A stretch of DNA of 64,000 nucleotides from Cochliopodium minus (GCA_024220525.1 JAMYWO010000081.1:1-64000), one strand, 5' to 3'; counted from the first letter of the stretch, positions 35,226 to 48,770 are shown. Notes: generated from the sequence alone by a model not told the origin. Numbers and translations: made by a program.

Positions 35226-35399
35226 ACCCAAATTCTCTTTTGTTGATATTTATTTTTTTATAATGCAATTGCAAGGGTGAATAAATTAAAATAGTAAAAA
35301 AACTATCTTTGTATCTCTTTTATTTCGAAGATATGTATTTCCACTTCTTAATTTTACTAAAATCGGACATAACTTTTAAAATAAAAAAAAATCTCGAAA

Positions 35400-38300
35400 A
35401 TGAATTCAAAGAGAACTGGTATAATTATATTCAATACACTTTATTTATCATTCATCTATCATTTTATCATATCATTGAAGGACGAGGTAAATCCCAGATG
35501 ATTTTATTGAAAAACAGAATATAAATTTTTTGTGAAAATATATCGTAAATAATAGATGCATTGTTGTCTTGGGTGAAAGAGTAAATAAAGAAATATTCAA
35601 AAATAAATATTTAACAAAAATTTTGGAAATAATCAATAATACAATAGAATAACACTCGATAAGAAAGTGGAAATAGTGGATTTTGAAAATTCATTCAAAT
35701 CAGGTAAAAAAAAAATTTTACTGAGGATATTTGCATTCAAATTTTATTGACCCAAAAGGAATTGCTTTCTGTGCCATAATACATCAATATAGACCCGATT
35801 TGATAAAGTTTGATAAATTGAACGAAGAAGATGTGAATGAGAACAATAGAATAGCATTTTCGAAGATGGAGAGTTTAGGAGTGAAATCGATAATGAGTGA
35901 AGAAGATATGAAGAAAGTAGATTCAATATGTAAAAAGATTAAAAGCATTCTAACAAAGATATTGAAGATATCTTTTAAGTTCAAAATAGATTTTTATTAT
36001 ACACTTTATAAAATTCTTATATGATCTGAATTGTCTTTATATATCTATCTATAGGCATCATAACATATCTGTCATACATGTATCATTATTTCGTAACTAA
36101 GAACAGTTTGACAAAAAAGAATAACGAAGGAGAAGATCAAGACATTCCAATCATACATTTCTGCCCAAATGTAAAAAATAATTTTTAAATAGTTTTAAAA
36201 ATTAAATTAAAATTAAAATTAAAATTTTTTAAATAATAAATTATAAATTTTTTTTTTTGTTAGTGTAATTTGAAAATAGTGGGATCGACAATCCAGTTTT
36301 ATAAGAAATATTATCACAGAGACTGTTTTTCTTGCTTCAAATGTTCAAAGGCACTTTTCTTGCTGAACAAGGACAGTGTGTTCAGCGTGTCAGAGCAACC
36401 AAGCTGTGAAGATTGCCTCAAAGAATATTTCAGAGAAAATTTCCAAAAACAAAACAATAACAACTTGGAGTATAATGGGAATGTAGAAAACAATTCAGAA
36501 GGCTCCATCAAGAAAAGTCGGAGCCACACGGAATTAAAGGACCTCCTCTCTGTGATGAAAGTGGGAATAAAAAAACCCCTGAAACTCCCCACACCTCCAG
36601 TCGAAAGCATAACAGATGAAATAGACAAAAACAACATAAATGTAAATGTAAATAGTAATAACGTTAATAGTAATAATATTAATAATGTTAATAAGTATAA
36701 TAATGGAATTAATAATAATGTAATCAATAATAACAATGGAATTAATAATAACAACAGTAACAATAACAATGAAATTTATAAAGTCAGTAACAGTAACATT
36801 AACAATAACAATAACCAATTCAAAATGTCTCTCATCAACAAAAAATCTCCTCGCAACAACTCTTCAGATCAGATCATCAAGCTCAAAAGCGAACCTTCCC
36901 TCGACCCCCTAACAACAAACATCCCCGAAACGAAACAAAAGACATCCAATCCCTCTCCCCGAAAAGCTTTTTCAAGCTCCTCCCCGAGAATATTGTCAAA
37001 CAACCCCTCTCCAAGAACTTCTTTGTCAACCTCTTCCTTACCCACTTCTTCCTCTCCAAGAACTTCCTTGTCAAACTCTCCTTCGCCTAGATCTTCTTTG
37101 TCTAAATCTCCCTCCAACCATCCTGTCGATCTTTCCAACCAAAATTGGAAAGATTTTGTAGCTAACAAACCATTACCAAAGCCTCCAACCCCAATAAGTA
37201 TTTTTAAAAATTTTATTTTTTATTTTATTTATTGTTTATTAAATTTTTAAACTTTATTTTATAGTAATTTTTTTATTTTTTGTTTTTTCATTTTAATATT
37301 TTTAAACTTCACATTTTTTTTATTTTGTTTTTTTTTAAATATTGTTTTTTTTTTATTTTTTATTTTTTTTGTTATTTTAAAATTTACTTTTTTATTTTTA
37401 TTTTTTTAAACTTTAACTTATTTTTTAAAATTTAAAATTTAAAATTTTTTTTTATTTTTTTTTATTTTTTATTTTTATGTTAGAAAAAAAACAGGAGGAC
37501 AACCTCATTAATGATCCTGTTTACAAGGATTGGAGGAAGACTCTCCACGCGAACATTAAAGAAATTCACTTTGAGAGATCCAAAGACTTGAGCTATGAAG
37601 GGTTTTTGAAAAAAGGTAAATATTAAAATATTCTATAAAAATTAAAATTAAATAAAATAAAATGTGAAAATTAAAAATGATGTATAAAAACATATGAATA
37701 AAAAAATAGAAATTAAAAGTTTCAAATTAAAAAAAAAATTTTAAAAATAAAAAAATAAAAAATAAAATAGAAAATAAAAAGATGAAAATAAAAATTAAAA
37801 ATTTAAAAAAAATTTAAAAATGGAAAGAAAATAAGAAGATGAAAATAAAATTTAAAAATTTAAATAAAAATTTAAAAATAAAAAAATAAAAAATAAAAAG
37901 ATAATAATAAATTTTTAAAATTTAAAAAATTTAAAAATGGAAAGATTTTTTAAATAATAAAATAAATAATAAAATAAAAAATTAAAAAAAAAACTTATTT
38001 TTCTTAGAAAATCCAAATGGTATCATCAAAAAATTATGGAAAACAAGATATTTTGTTTTGAAGAACAAAGTTCTGATGTATTTTAAAGACACTTTAACTG
38101 ACACTTGCTACACCTACGACTTTGTTCCATTGGGAGACTTCCAATTTGTCAACAGCATCAAATTATCTTTTGTGGGAGACATTTCTCTCGTTGAAGATCA
38201 TCCAAAGCCCAGTAATTATTTTTTTAATTTTTATTTAAATACTTTTAAATATTTTTGTTAATTTTATACAGATGTTTTCAGAATAGAAACTGAAGGAAGG

Positions 38301-39026
38301 TGATTTTTATTTTTTTATTTTTTATTTTTTATTTTTTTTCTTATTCTATTATGATTTATTTTTATTTTATTCTCATTTTTAATATTTTTTAATATTATTT
38401 CATTTTTTTTTTTCAAAGAATTTTCATTTTGCAAGCACCCGACAAAAAAACAACGATAGAATGGGTCAACATACTCGAAGAGTCCAAAAAAGAAGCCAAA
38501 AAAAACATTGAAAAAACTCCTCAAAAGAGCAACAACTTTAAAAATTCTCCCTTCGGAAAGCTTGAACACTCTAAAGGGGGCTATTTGGAAAAGTACAATG
38601 TTTATCTGGCCAAATGGATAAAATCTTTTTATCTGATACAAGGAGGTGTTATTTTTTGTTTTGAAGAAAAAGGTTTCTTTCCATTATTTTAATTATTGAA
38701 TATTTATTTTTTGTTTATATTTTGTTGTTAATTTTTTATTTTGTTATTTTTTATTTTTTTATTTTTCTTATTTTTTTATTTTAATTTTTAATCTTTTTAT
38801 AACAGGTGGAAAATGTTTGAATAAGCACTCTCTTTACAAAGCAAAAATTATGATCCACCAAATCAAAGAGTTGAAGGGTTGCGCCTTTGAAATCACTTTT
38901 AAAAACAAAACCAATGTCATTTTGAGGGCTGACAACGAAGAGGAAGCATCTTTGTGGATGAACTACATACTTAGACAAAGTTTGTTAATAAGTGATTTTG
39001 TAGATTCAATAGAATATGAATTTTAA
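35400..39026 (+). CDS. CH-LIM-PH-PH cytoskeletal adaptor, 719 residues
   Basis: Eleven exons: 35400-35418, 35556-35580, 35648-35703, 35759-35929, 36055-36170, 36264-37197, 37484-37615, 38008-38211, 38272-38299, 38419-38672, 38806-39026. They sum to 2160 bases. The N-terminal CH domain is spread over five small exons (DALLSWVKE; IVDFENSFKSGIAFCAIIHQ; IITYLSYMYHYF). A LIM domain follows, with zinc ligands in CPNC, HRDC, CFKC and CEDC. Then come a long Asn-rich and Ser/Pro-rich linker with NPSPR-type repeats and two PH domains (KLWKTRYFVLKNKVLMYFKD through TTIEWVNIL; GGYLEKYNVYLAKWIKSFYL through ADNEEEASLWMNYIL). It likely links actin or zyxin-like partners to phosphoinositide membranes. The start ATG follows CGAAA. 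Confidence 0.85.
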
Positions 39027-39106
39027 AAAAAAGTTTTTTATTTTTTATAAAAAAAGAAAGAAAAAAGTATAATAAAGTAAATATTTAATGTAAAAAAAAA
39101 ACAGTT

Positions 39107-41886
39107 TTATTTATCACAAATTTTAATGATTTCAAAAATTAAATATTTTGTTAGTTTAATTTTGGTAAGATTCTGAATTCTTTTCAAACAAAAAATGAAT
39201 GTTTTGACTTGTTCTTTGAAACTAAGATTGTAGAAAACGTGGTTGCTGTTGTTCCATTCTTCTCTTTTCCCATTATTCAGAATTGATATGTGATCATAAT
39301 TGCCAAATGGTGTTGGAGTGGTAATATTTATTACCTTTAAATGATCTCTTCCTTTTAAAAAATAAAAATAAAATGAAAAACAAAATTCAATTAAAAAAAA
39401 ATACCAAAAAAAATATACCAAAAAACAAAAGTTCTCCATTATTCCTTAAAATGATTGAGAAGTATCTATAACACTTTATCATTCTTATTTCTTTATCAGT
39501 TTTCATCACAACTGGAATATTCCTGTTTTTTTGATCACCCAACCCTTTTTAAAATGATTAGTTAATTAAATAAAAAAATTTATTTTTTGTATTTACCAAG
39601 AGCACCAAATTCATTGAATCCTTTTTTTTTTTTAATTTTTTTTAATTTTTTTTCTTAATTTTTTTTTTTTACCAAATACATAAACTTGTCCTTTGTTGTT
39701 GAGGTACATGGAATGTCTTCCTCCCAAACTAATCTGAGTGATACCAGGATCATTCAACAAAAAAGAGGGAGTGCTTCTAGATTTCTCATCTCCAAGACCT
39801 AATTGTCCTTTAAAAAAAAAAATCAAAAAATAAAAAATCAAAAATAAAAAATAAAAAATAAAAAATAAAAAATAAAAAAATTAAAAAAAAAAAAAAATTT
39901 TTTTTTTACCATATTCATTGTATCCTATATTTTATGATAAAATTACGATTTTAATTTGCTTGGGTGGTAATTTTACCAAAGAAAAATAAATCTCCTCCAT
40001 TTGTCAAAAAACAGGCATGGCTCCCTCCTATTTCGAACAACTTGATATCTTTTCCTGGTCGGAATAAAACAGGGCTAAATTGATCAATATTGTTATTTAT
40101 TCCAAGCTTCCAAAAAAAAATGATTTTTTTAAATTTTAATTTTTTTTCATTATTATTTAAATATTTTTTTTTTAACATAAATAAACTAAAATTTTTTCAT
40201 TATTTTTTTAAATTTTGAAAATTCTTTTCATATTTGTTTAGAATTTTTATTTTTATTTATTTTATTTTAATAAATTTTATTCTATTATTTACATTTTCAT
40301 TTTTTATTTTAATAAAATTTTTTTTTTTACTTGTCCCTCGTCATTCCTCCCAAATGCATAAATATCACCATTTCTTTTGAAGAGAAAGGAGCTGGAAAGA
40401 CCAGACTTTATTTCCACGATGTTTGGATCGTTCATCACTTTTATTATGTCCTTATGTGATTCCTCTAATTCATTTTTGAACCCTAATTGTCCGAACCTGT
40501 TGAATCCTATTTTTTATTTATTTCATTAAAATTATTTTTTTTTATTTTTTTAATCTTTTTATTTTTTTTATATTTATATTTTTCATTTTTTGTTTATTTT
40601 TTTATTTGTTCAAGTTCATTTTTTTGTTTATTTTTTCCGTTTTTTATTTATTTTTTATTTTATTTTTTTATTTTTTTATTTTTTTATTTTTTTATTTTTT
40701 TATTTTTTTATTTTTTCGTTACTTTTTTTTTATTTAATTTTTTTTTATTTGATTTTGATTTTTTTGATATTTTTTGTTTTATTTTTTATTTTTGATTGTT
40801 TTTTTTCATTTGATTATTGATTATTTTTTTTTTATTGTTCATTTTATTACCAAAGCCTAACAAGTCTCCATTACTTTTGTAAATCAAGGTGCTGACTTCG
40901 CCACACGCCAAAATTTTTATTTGGGGGTCTTTCATCAATAACTTTGGTTGTGGAATATTTTCAAAGTTACCAAATCCAAACCCATAATCTCTGTTTAACA
41001 ATAATTAAAAAATAATTCATAAAAAATAATCAAAAAAAAAAATAATTTATTAAAATCATAATAATAATTTATTAAAATAATAAAAATGATTATTCAATTT
41101 AATTGAATGGAATGAAAAAATTTGTTTAATTTTTAATTGATTATTTTTGAAACATTTTTATAGAAAATAATTTGATAATTTTTAAAATTTTTTTTTTAAA
41201 AAAATTTGTTTCAACTTTTTTCGAAAATCATCAAAACAAACCAACATGAAGACATAAAACTTGAATATCAAATCTTATGAATAATGTAGAAATACATGTT
41301 CAAAAACAATTTAACTCCAGAATCAAAAAACAAGAGGAAATGTAATTGTAAATGTTGTTTTCAAAATGAAATTAAAATAATAAAAAGAGTTGTAAACAAT
41401 TTTTTTTTTAAATTAGTTGTGAGGATGAAAATTTATAATTTCCTCAGTTTCAATATATAAATGGAACAAGAAGCACATTGAATATAAATCTTTATTTTCA
41501 GTCATTCTTAATTATTTTCATTGATGAAATAAAAGTTTTATAGAACCAGTAAAAATTATGATTGATTCATCGTTTTATAGGGTAGATGTTGATTATTTTT
41601 TTTTTACCCTCTTCCAAATGCATATAATTCTCCATTTTTCATTAAGATGAGGCTATGATGCCATCCTGTGTGGATCATCAATATATTTGGATCGTTCATC
41701 ACCTTGATCTCTGAAGATTTATAGTCATCTTTGACTCCCAATTGTCCAAATTTGTTATTTCCATATGCATGTAAATCTCCATTTGCTTATTTTTTTAACG
41801 ATATTTTTTTTTGGATGAATATTCCTCAATAAAATTAATTATATTGAATTGTTACTTGAATAAATGAGGATATGTTCAGATATCAT
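39107..41886 (-). CDS. RCC1-repeat protein, copy C (complete, minus strand)
   Basis: The first exon (41886-41856, MISEHILIYS) splices in phase to TNGDLHAYGNNKFGQLGV. Successive exons carry RCC1 blades: GDIYAFGRNDEGQ, LGINNNIDQFSP, GQLGLGDEKSRSTPSF and GELLFFG. The C-terminal block (VFYNLSFKEQVKTFIFCLKR, KLTKYLIFEIIKICDK) is the same family tail found in copies A and B, here more diverged. Splitting into about one blade per exon and the SEH-ILIY start motif tie the three genes together. The intron near 41607-41000 is longer than most (about 600 bp) and empty to the eye. Binding partner unknown. Confidence 0.83.
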
Positions 41887-42180
41887 TGCTGATGTATGAT
41901 TAAGGGAAAAAAATTACCAATTTTTATTTTATTTTAAAAATCAAAATCTCAATGTAAGCTGATAAAATGAATGATTTTTGATTTGTGAGGAAGAAAGATA
42001 ATTTGAAATCTATTGAATCATTCTTAGTTTTTAATTTGGTTCACAAATAATTCTTAGTTTTAAAGATTCAAAATAAATTTAAATTTTAAAATCCTTATCT
42101 ACAGTATATTTTTATTTCACCGAATTTTTTATAGACATTTAAATTTTAAGAGTACAAAAAAAAAGTAGAAGATTGATGGT

Positions 42181-43999
42181 CTAACTTTGTTGAGAATTTG
42201 GAGCCCCAAAGAGAAAGATCAAACCCAAAGAAGAAAAAACAAAACCAAAATACCTGAAAACTGTTGAAATCAAATAACCTTCAGGACTTCCTATTTATTA
42301 AAGTAATAAAAATCAAAAAAAAAAAATATAATATAATTACTTTGAAAACCAGAAGCAAACATGATGGCAGAAGTCAAAATAAAAAAAAGTCCAAAAACAA
42401 CTTATTTTATAAAAAAAAAACGTAAAAATCAAAAATTTTTAGTAATAAAAATCAATAATTTAAAAAAAGTTTTACCTGTCAATATCCAAAGCCTCAACAT
42501 AGTCAATTTCTTCCTCTTTCTCTTATCTTCTTCAGATTTTGAAAAATAGTTGAGAGTTCTTATCACTACAATGGATCTCGAAACGAAAATGAGAAAGTCG
42601 ATGCCAAAGACGATGACGGTGACTGCTTTGGTGGCAGTAAGAAATTCTGTTCTATTCAAGTCCCAAATACAATAAAAAGATATGATTGTAACAAATACAA
42701 CCACCTCAATCAGCCTTTAAAAAAATATTAAACAAAAAAAAAATAAAAATAAAAATAAAAATTTATGAAATTTTTTCAAATAAGGAAAAATGTTTGTCAA
42801 AAAAAAAAATTTTTTTTTTTACCACATCGCAAATCCAAAAAAGTAAAAAAGATACATGAATCTACTAATGTTGGGCCTGGTTTTCAAAATCACTCGGAGA
42901 TAGTAGAAACTCACCAAAATGAGAGCAGTGAAAGCAGGGATGTTGGACAAAATGGGGAGGACGTTAAAAAGTTGGTAGTTTCTGTAGACGGGAACGTATC
43001 CAATCGGATCGATGAACAAAATGAGAGAAAAAATATCCGCAAACAAAACAATGAATAGAATTAACTTTCCAAAGTTAATTATGCTTTTGTCTCTTTTGTA
43101 AAACCTTATAATTGTGATGATGTTGAAGATGATCAAAGCTGTGTAAGCAGAAATGAGAAAAACTTGTGAGAAAATAATTCCTCCTCTGTTGATTCTTTTG
43201 GCTGGGTTTGTTGTTGAATCAAAGTTTACAATTACGGTATTGTTAAATAAATTTAAAAACAAAGCTGTGTTATCTTTTTTTTGAAAAATAAATAAATAAG
43301 AAATTTCACAATTTAAATTTGTTTTCTTTACTTTTGTTGTCAATATCAATGCAAATGGCAGGTATTGCATTTTTATATTTCCCATTTGTTCTGTCAATAT
43401 AGTTGCAAGTATCCCATGTTCCTATTACCAATGCTCCAACTGCACCTGATTGTTGAGCTATTTCAATGTGTCTTTCAATTGGACATCTAAAATAAAAGAA
43501 AAAATAATTTCTCATTTCATTCAACTTTAAAATTAAATTTCAAAAGTTAAAAAGAAGGAATGATTAATTATATAATATTTTTGAAAGTTAAATAATCTAT
43601 TTGATGTTATAAATTATTTTACCTATTTCCAATTCCAACTAATGCTATGTTTCCATTCAACTTCAAATTAAAATTAAAACCAAAAATATATTTTTATTTC
43701 GCATTCAAATATTGGATATTTGTACTTCATAAGATTGGTTAATGTTATTGAAATCTTACAAAGGTATTATTGACATTTGAACAAGTTTGTAATGAACTTG
43801 TTATTCCTTTATAATAATCCAAACTGACAGGAATGAGAATACCACCAAAATTCTCAGCAACCTTCATCTTATTTCCTTCAAATGGGAATGATTCTATTTC
43901 AAATATTTCATTCACCTTATTATTCAAAGTATATTTCATGCATTCACAAAAGATAAGGCACAGAGAAAAAATTATCATCAACCTAATTTTCATCAACAT
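42181..43999 (-). CDS. PA-domain seven-helix membrane protein, copy 1
   Basis: A signal peptide (IRLMIIFSLCLIFCECM) is followed by a lumenal or extracellular region with a protease-associated (PA)-like fold: NGNIALVGIGNRCPIERHIE, QQSGAVGALVIGTWDTCN. Seven hydrophobic segments follow: QVFLISAYTALIIFNIITII, LILFIVLFADIFSLILFID, PILSNIPAFTALILVSFYYL, RLIEVVVFVTIISFYCIW, TVIVFGIDFLIFVSRSIVVI, VVFGLFFILTSAIMFASGF and FRYFGFVFSSLGLIFLFGA. It lacks the YD/GxGD residues of signal-peptide-peptidase-like proteases and a RING finger, so it is neither SPPL nor a PA-TM-RING ligase. Receptor-like topology is an inference. TAG stop at 42181. Confidence 0.8.
43066..43957. repeat. 0.9-kb direct repeat, unit 1 (second unit at 45435-46326)
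   Basis: This block and 45435-46326 align at a constant offset of 2369 bases and appear identical across exons and introns wherever I compared them. Single differences begin at 43958. On the other side, identity stops abruptly within the PA-7TM second helix region. Confidence 0.85.
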
Positions 44000-44190
44000 A
44001 GAATAAAAGGCGCAAATTCCAACTTAATATCGGATAATCTCTATCGGGGTCCTCAATTTTTAAAATAATAAAAAAAAATATATTTTTTTTTCGTCAAAAT
44101 CATTTCCTTGGTTCACATTTCTCACAAAAATTTGATTTTGAATAAAAATACAATTCCGTTTTAATATAATACAAATCGAAAAATAAATCG

Positions 44191-46362
44191 TTATTTTTGT
44201 TGAGTAGTACTATGAGTCCCGAACAAAAATATCAAACCCAAAGAAGCCAAAGCAAAACCAAGATATCTGATGACGGAAGAAACCAAATAACCTTGAGGAC
44301 TTCCTATTTAAGAGTACAAAAAAAATTAAACTTTGATTCCAAAGCTAAAAATAAACGAGTTTTACTTTGATATCCAGAAGCAAACATGATTGCGGAAGTT
44401 AGTGCACAAATAAGTCCAGCAACAACTTTTTAAAAAATGAGAAAAAGAAATATAAGTAAGAAATAAGACAAAGAAATTCAAATGAGAAAATAATTTATAT
44501 TTTAAAAAAACAGATCTTATTAACAAAATTTAAACTATCTCAATTTTTAAATCATTTCATTTTATTATTATTTATCTCAATATTTAATTTATTCAATTTA
44601 AATTTTTTTGTTCAATTTTTATGATTCAATAATTATTTTTTAAGAGAATTTTAAAAAGATGAAAATCAATAATTTAAAAAAAGTTTTACCAGTTAATATC
44701 CAAAGTCTCAACAAACTCAATTTCTTCCTCTTTTTTTGATCTTCTTGAGAATTAGAGAAGTAGGCAAGAGTTCTTATCACTACAACAGATCTGACTACGA
44801 AAATGAGAAAGTCGATGCCAAAGACGATGACAGTAATTGCTTTGGTTGCAGTAAGAAATTCTGTCCTACCTAAGTCCCAAATACAATAAAAAGATACGAT
44901 TGTAACATAACAAACTACTTCAATCACCCTAAAGGAAAAATGATTATTCAAAAAAAAAATTATTTTTAAAATATATTAAAGAAAAGCTAATTAAACAAAG
45001 AAATAAATAATAAATAATTTGTGAATTAAAAAAAAATTTTTTAAAAAAAAAAATGATTAGTAAAATAAAAAATAATATAAAACTAATTAAACAAAATTTT
45101 TAAGTAAAAAAGTGAAATAAATAAGAAATGAAATGAAAATAAATGTGTTATAGTGTTTTAATTATTAAAAAAATATTTTTAATTTTTTACCACATTGCAA
45201 AACCAAATAAGTAAAAAAGAAACATATATCTGCTAATATTGGGTTTGGTTTTCAAAACAACAGAGAGAAAGTAGAAACTGACCAAAATGAAAGCAGTGAA
45301 AGCAGGGATGTTGGAGAAAATGGGAATTACGTTATAAACTTGGTAGTTTCTGTAGACGGGAACGTATCCGATCGGATCGATGAACAAAATGATGGAGAAA
45401 ATGTCGACGAACAAAGTTAGAAACAAAATAATTTTTTCCAAAGTTAATTATGCTTTTGTCTCTTTTGTAAAACCTTATAATTGTGATGATGTTGAAGATG
45501 ATCAAAGCTGTGTAAGCAGAAATGAGAAAAACTTGTGAGAAAATAATTCCTCCTCTGTTGATTCTTTTGGCTGGGTTTGTTGTTGAATCAAAGTTTACAA
45601 TTACGGTATTGTTAAATAAATTTAAAAACAAAGCTGTGTTATCTTTTTTTTGAAAAATAAATAAATAAGAAATTTCACAATTTAAATTTGTTTTCTTTAC
45701 TTTTGTTGTCAATATCAATGCAAATGGCAGGTATTGCATTTTTATATTTCCCATTTGTTCTGTCAATATAGTTGCAAGTATCCCATGTTCCTATTACCAA
45801 TGCTCCAACTGCACCTGATTGTTGAGCTATTTCAATGTGTCTTTCAATTGGACATCTAAAATAAAAGAAAAAATAATTTCTCATTTCATTCAACTTTAAA
45901 ATTAAATTTCAAAAGTTAAAAAGAAGGAATGATTAATTATATAATATTTTTGAAAGTTAAATAATCTATTTGATGTTATAAATTATTTTACCTATTTCCA
46001 ATTCCAACTAATGCTATGTTTCCATTCAACTTCAAATTAAAATTAAAACCAAAAATATATTTTTATTTCGCATTCAAATATTGGATATTTGTACTTCATA
46101 AGATTGGTTAATGTTATTGAAATCTTACAAAGGTATTATTGACATTTGAACAAGTTTGTAATGAACTTGTTATTCCTTTATAATAATCCAAACTGACAGG
46201 AATGAGAATACCACCAAAATTCTCAGCAACCTTCATCTTATTTCCTTCAAATGGGAATGATTCTATTTCAAATATTTCATTCACCTTATTATTCAAAGTA
46301 TATTTCATGCATTCACAAAAGATAAGGCAAAGAGAAAAAATTATCATCAACCTAAATTTCAT
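44191..46362 (-). pseudogene. PA-domain seven-helix membrane protein, copy 2 (frameshifted)
   Basis: Same architecture as copy 1: signal peptide, PA-like domain, seven helices and a C-terminus GLIFLFGTHSTTQQK. The 5' 0.9 kb is almost identical to copy 1 while the 3' part is clearly diverged (for example LTLFVDIFSIILFIDPIG). At the junction (45432-45437) a run of six T on the plus strand puts the upstream and downstream parts in different frames; five would keep the frame. Either the gene is freshly broken, or the assembly joined two paralogues or miscounted the homopolymer. All downstream exons still read open, which favours an assembly error or very recent damage. Confidence 0.7.
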
Positions 46363-46544
46363 CCTAAACTATAATATCAAGAGATACATGTTAATCAATA
46401 AATTCTATAGGAAGAGATAATCAAAATTTTTTTTTGTAAATTAATTTTTTTTGGGAATATCAAATAATTAAAAATCGAATCAAAAAAAAATGATTTCTTA
46501 AAAAACATTTATTAAATAAAAAATACAAATTGATCAACAATAAT

Positions 46545-48456
46545 TTATGTTTGTTTGGAGCTATTTTTACTTCCAAACAAAAAAATCAACCCCAAAGAGG
46601 ATAAAGCAAAACCAAAGTACCTAGTAATGGTATTCAACATGTAACCTTGTGGTCTTCCTATTGAAAAAGATTAAGAAATAAAGAAGATCAAAAATTAAAA
46701 AAAAATAGAAAGAAAAAAAAGAGTTATACTTTCGTATCCTGAAGCAAACATTAAAGCAGAAGTAAGTGCAAAAAAAATTCCAACAACAACTTTTATTTAA
46801 AAAATTGAGAAAACATTATCAAAGTTAAAAAAAAACTTACAAATTAAAATTATAAAATAAATATCAAAAAATAAAATAAAAACGCCATTTTACCTACTAA
46901 AATCCAAATTCTTATTATACTCAATTTTCTCCTCTTCTTTTGATCTTCTTCAGAACCAGAAAAGTAAGAAAGTGTTTTAATCACGAAAATAGATCTCGCA
47001 ATGAAAATGAGAAAATCAATCCCAAAGACGATCACTGATATTGCTTTTGTGGCGGTAATTAAACTCGTTCTCCCTAAGTCCCAAACACATAAAAAAGCAA
47101 GAGTAGTTACATAAGCAACAATTTCCAACAACCTAAAATTAAATAATAAAATTAAAATAATTGAAAATTTTAAAGAAAAATGGTTAAAAAAATAAAAATA
47201 AACCAAAATAAGTAAAAAAATTGAAAAAAATCTTTTACCACATTGCAAAACCAAACAAATAAAAAAGAGACATGTATTTGTTTATATTCGGTTTTGTTTT
47301 TAGGATTATACTTAGAAAGTAGAAACTAACCAAGATGAGAACAGTGAAAGCTGGAACATTAGAGAGGATAGGAATTACAATAAAGAGTTGATAATTGTCG
47401 TAAACAGAATAACAACCATTTGGATCAACAAATAAGATAAGAGAAAAAATATCCGCTATCAAAATTATAAATAAAATTAACTTTGCAAAGTTGAATAATA
47501 TTCTGTCCCTATTATAAGCTTTTATGATTGTAATAATGTTGAAGATAATGAGCGCAGTAAAAGCTCCGAAGAAAAAAACTTGTGAGAAGATTATTTCTCC
47601 TCTGTTTACTCTTTTAGCTGGATTTGTTGTCGATTCAAAGTTTACAATCACAGTGTTGTTGAATAAGTTGAAAAACAGTAACTTGTTACCTATAAATATA
47701 GTTTTATTTTTAAAACAAAAAAGTATTTTTTTTAACAGAGAAAATTCTAAAACATTTTTATAAAAAAAATAAAATTTCTTAATTAAACTTTTTTACTTTT
47801 ATTATCTACACTTATGCAAATGGCAGGGATGACATTTTTGTATTTCCCATTTGTTCTGTCTTTGAAGTTACATGTATCCCATGTTCCTACTACCACTACT
47901 CCTTTAGCACCTGCTTGTTGAGCTATTTCTACGTGTCTTTCAATTGGACATCTTGTGATTGAAATTTCAATTAATTTTATTTTTTTTTTGAAAGATTTAT
48001 TTTTGAATTTGTATATCCTGGCTGTATGAATCATAAAAATTTGATGTTTTTAATTTTTGATTACCTATTTCCTATTCCAACCAATGCTATGTTTCCATTC
48101 AACTTCAAATTAAAATTAAAAACCGATAAAATATAAATTTTTATATTTCACCATCAAATCATCAAAATCATATATTGGTATTGATTGTTGATGATATTAA
48201 TTAATTGAAATCTTACAAAGGTATTATTGACATTCGAACAAGTTTGTAATGAGCTTGTTAGTCCTTTATAATAATCTAAACTGACAGGAATGAGAATACC
48301 ACCAAAATTCTCAGCAACTTTCATCTTATTTCCTTCAAATGGGAATGATTCTATTTCAAATATTTCATTCACCTCATTATTCAAAGTATATTTCATGCAT
48401 TCACAAAAGATAAGGCAAAGAGAAAAAATTATCATCAACCCAAATTTCATCCTCAT
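46545..48456 (-). CDS. PA-domain seven-helix membrane protein, copy 3
   Basis: The third tandem member is intact by eye. Signal peptide MRMKFGLMIIFSLCLIFCEC, PA-like part (CPIERHVEIAQQAGAKGVVV, GTWDTCNFKDRTN), then seven helices including QVFFFGAFTALIIFNIITII, LILFIILIADIFSLILFVD and LLEIVAYVTTLAFLCVWDL, ending GSKNSSKQT. The first exon is very like copies 1 and 2 at the DNA level, while the membrane part is the most divergent of the three. Exon layout is shared, so the triplet arose by duplication. Its role is unknown; the PA fold usually mediates ligand or protein contact. Confidence 0.8.
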
Positions 48457-48770
48457 CCTTTAAATTCTAATAAACCGAAAGAAACTAATTTTTTTAATTA
48501 TATTTCGAATTTTCTGAAAATTCCCGAAATCAATTTAAAGATCTTTACGAAAAATTATAGCATTCTAATGAGATTCCAAATGAATTTAACAACCATATTT
48601 TTTGAGGTTGATATTTTTTATCAATTAAAAATATCCAAACACACTTAAAAAAAAAGAAAAATAATTTCTCCTTCTGATTGATTGTCTTTTTTTACCATTC
48701 ACTCAGATTGAATAATCATTTCAAAAGCTAATCTAACAAAATACAAACACTTTTAATTTAATAATTTGAA
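48457..48770. other. Intergenic spacer, PA-7TM copy 3 promoter side
   Basis: About 310 bp of A/T-rich sequence between the symporter stop and the start of PA-7TM copy 3, both on the minus strand. No clear element seen. Confidence 0.4.

Noticed and set aside
40487-40820. Phe/Leu-rich ORFs resembling membrane proteins
   Set aside because: Translated T-rich intron of RCC1 copy C, including an ATTTTTTT-type array; the hydrophobicity is an artefact of poly-T.
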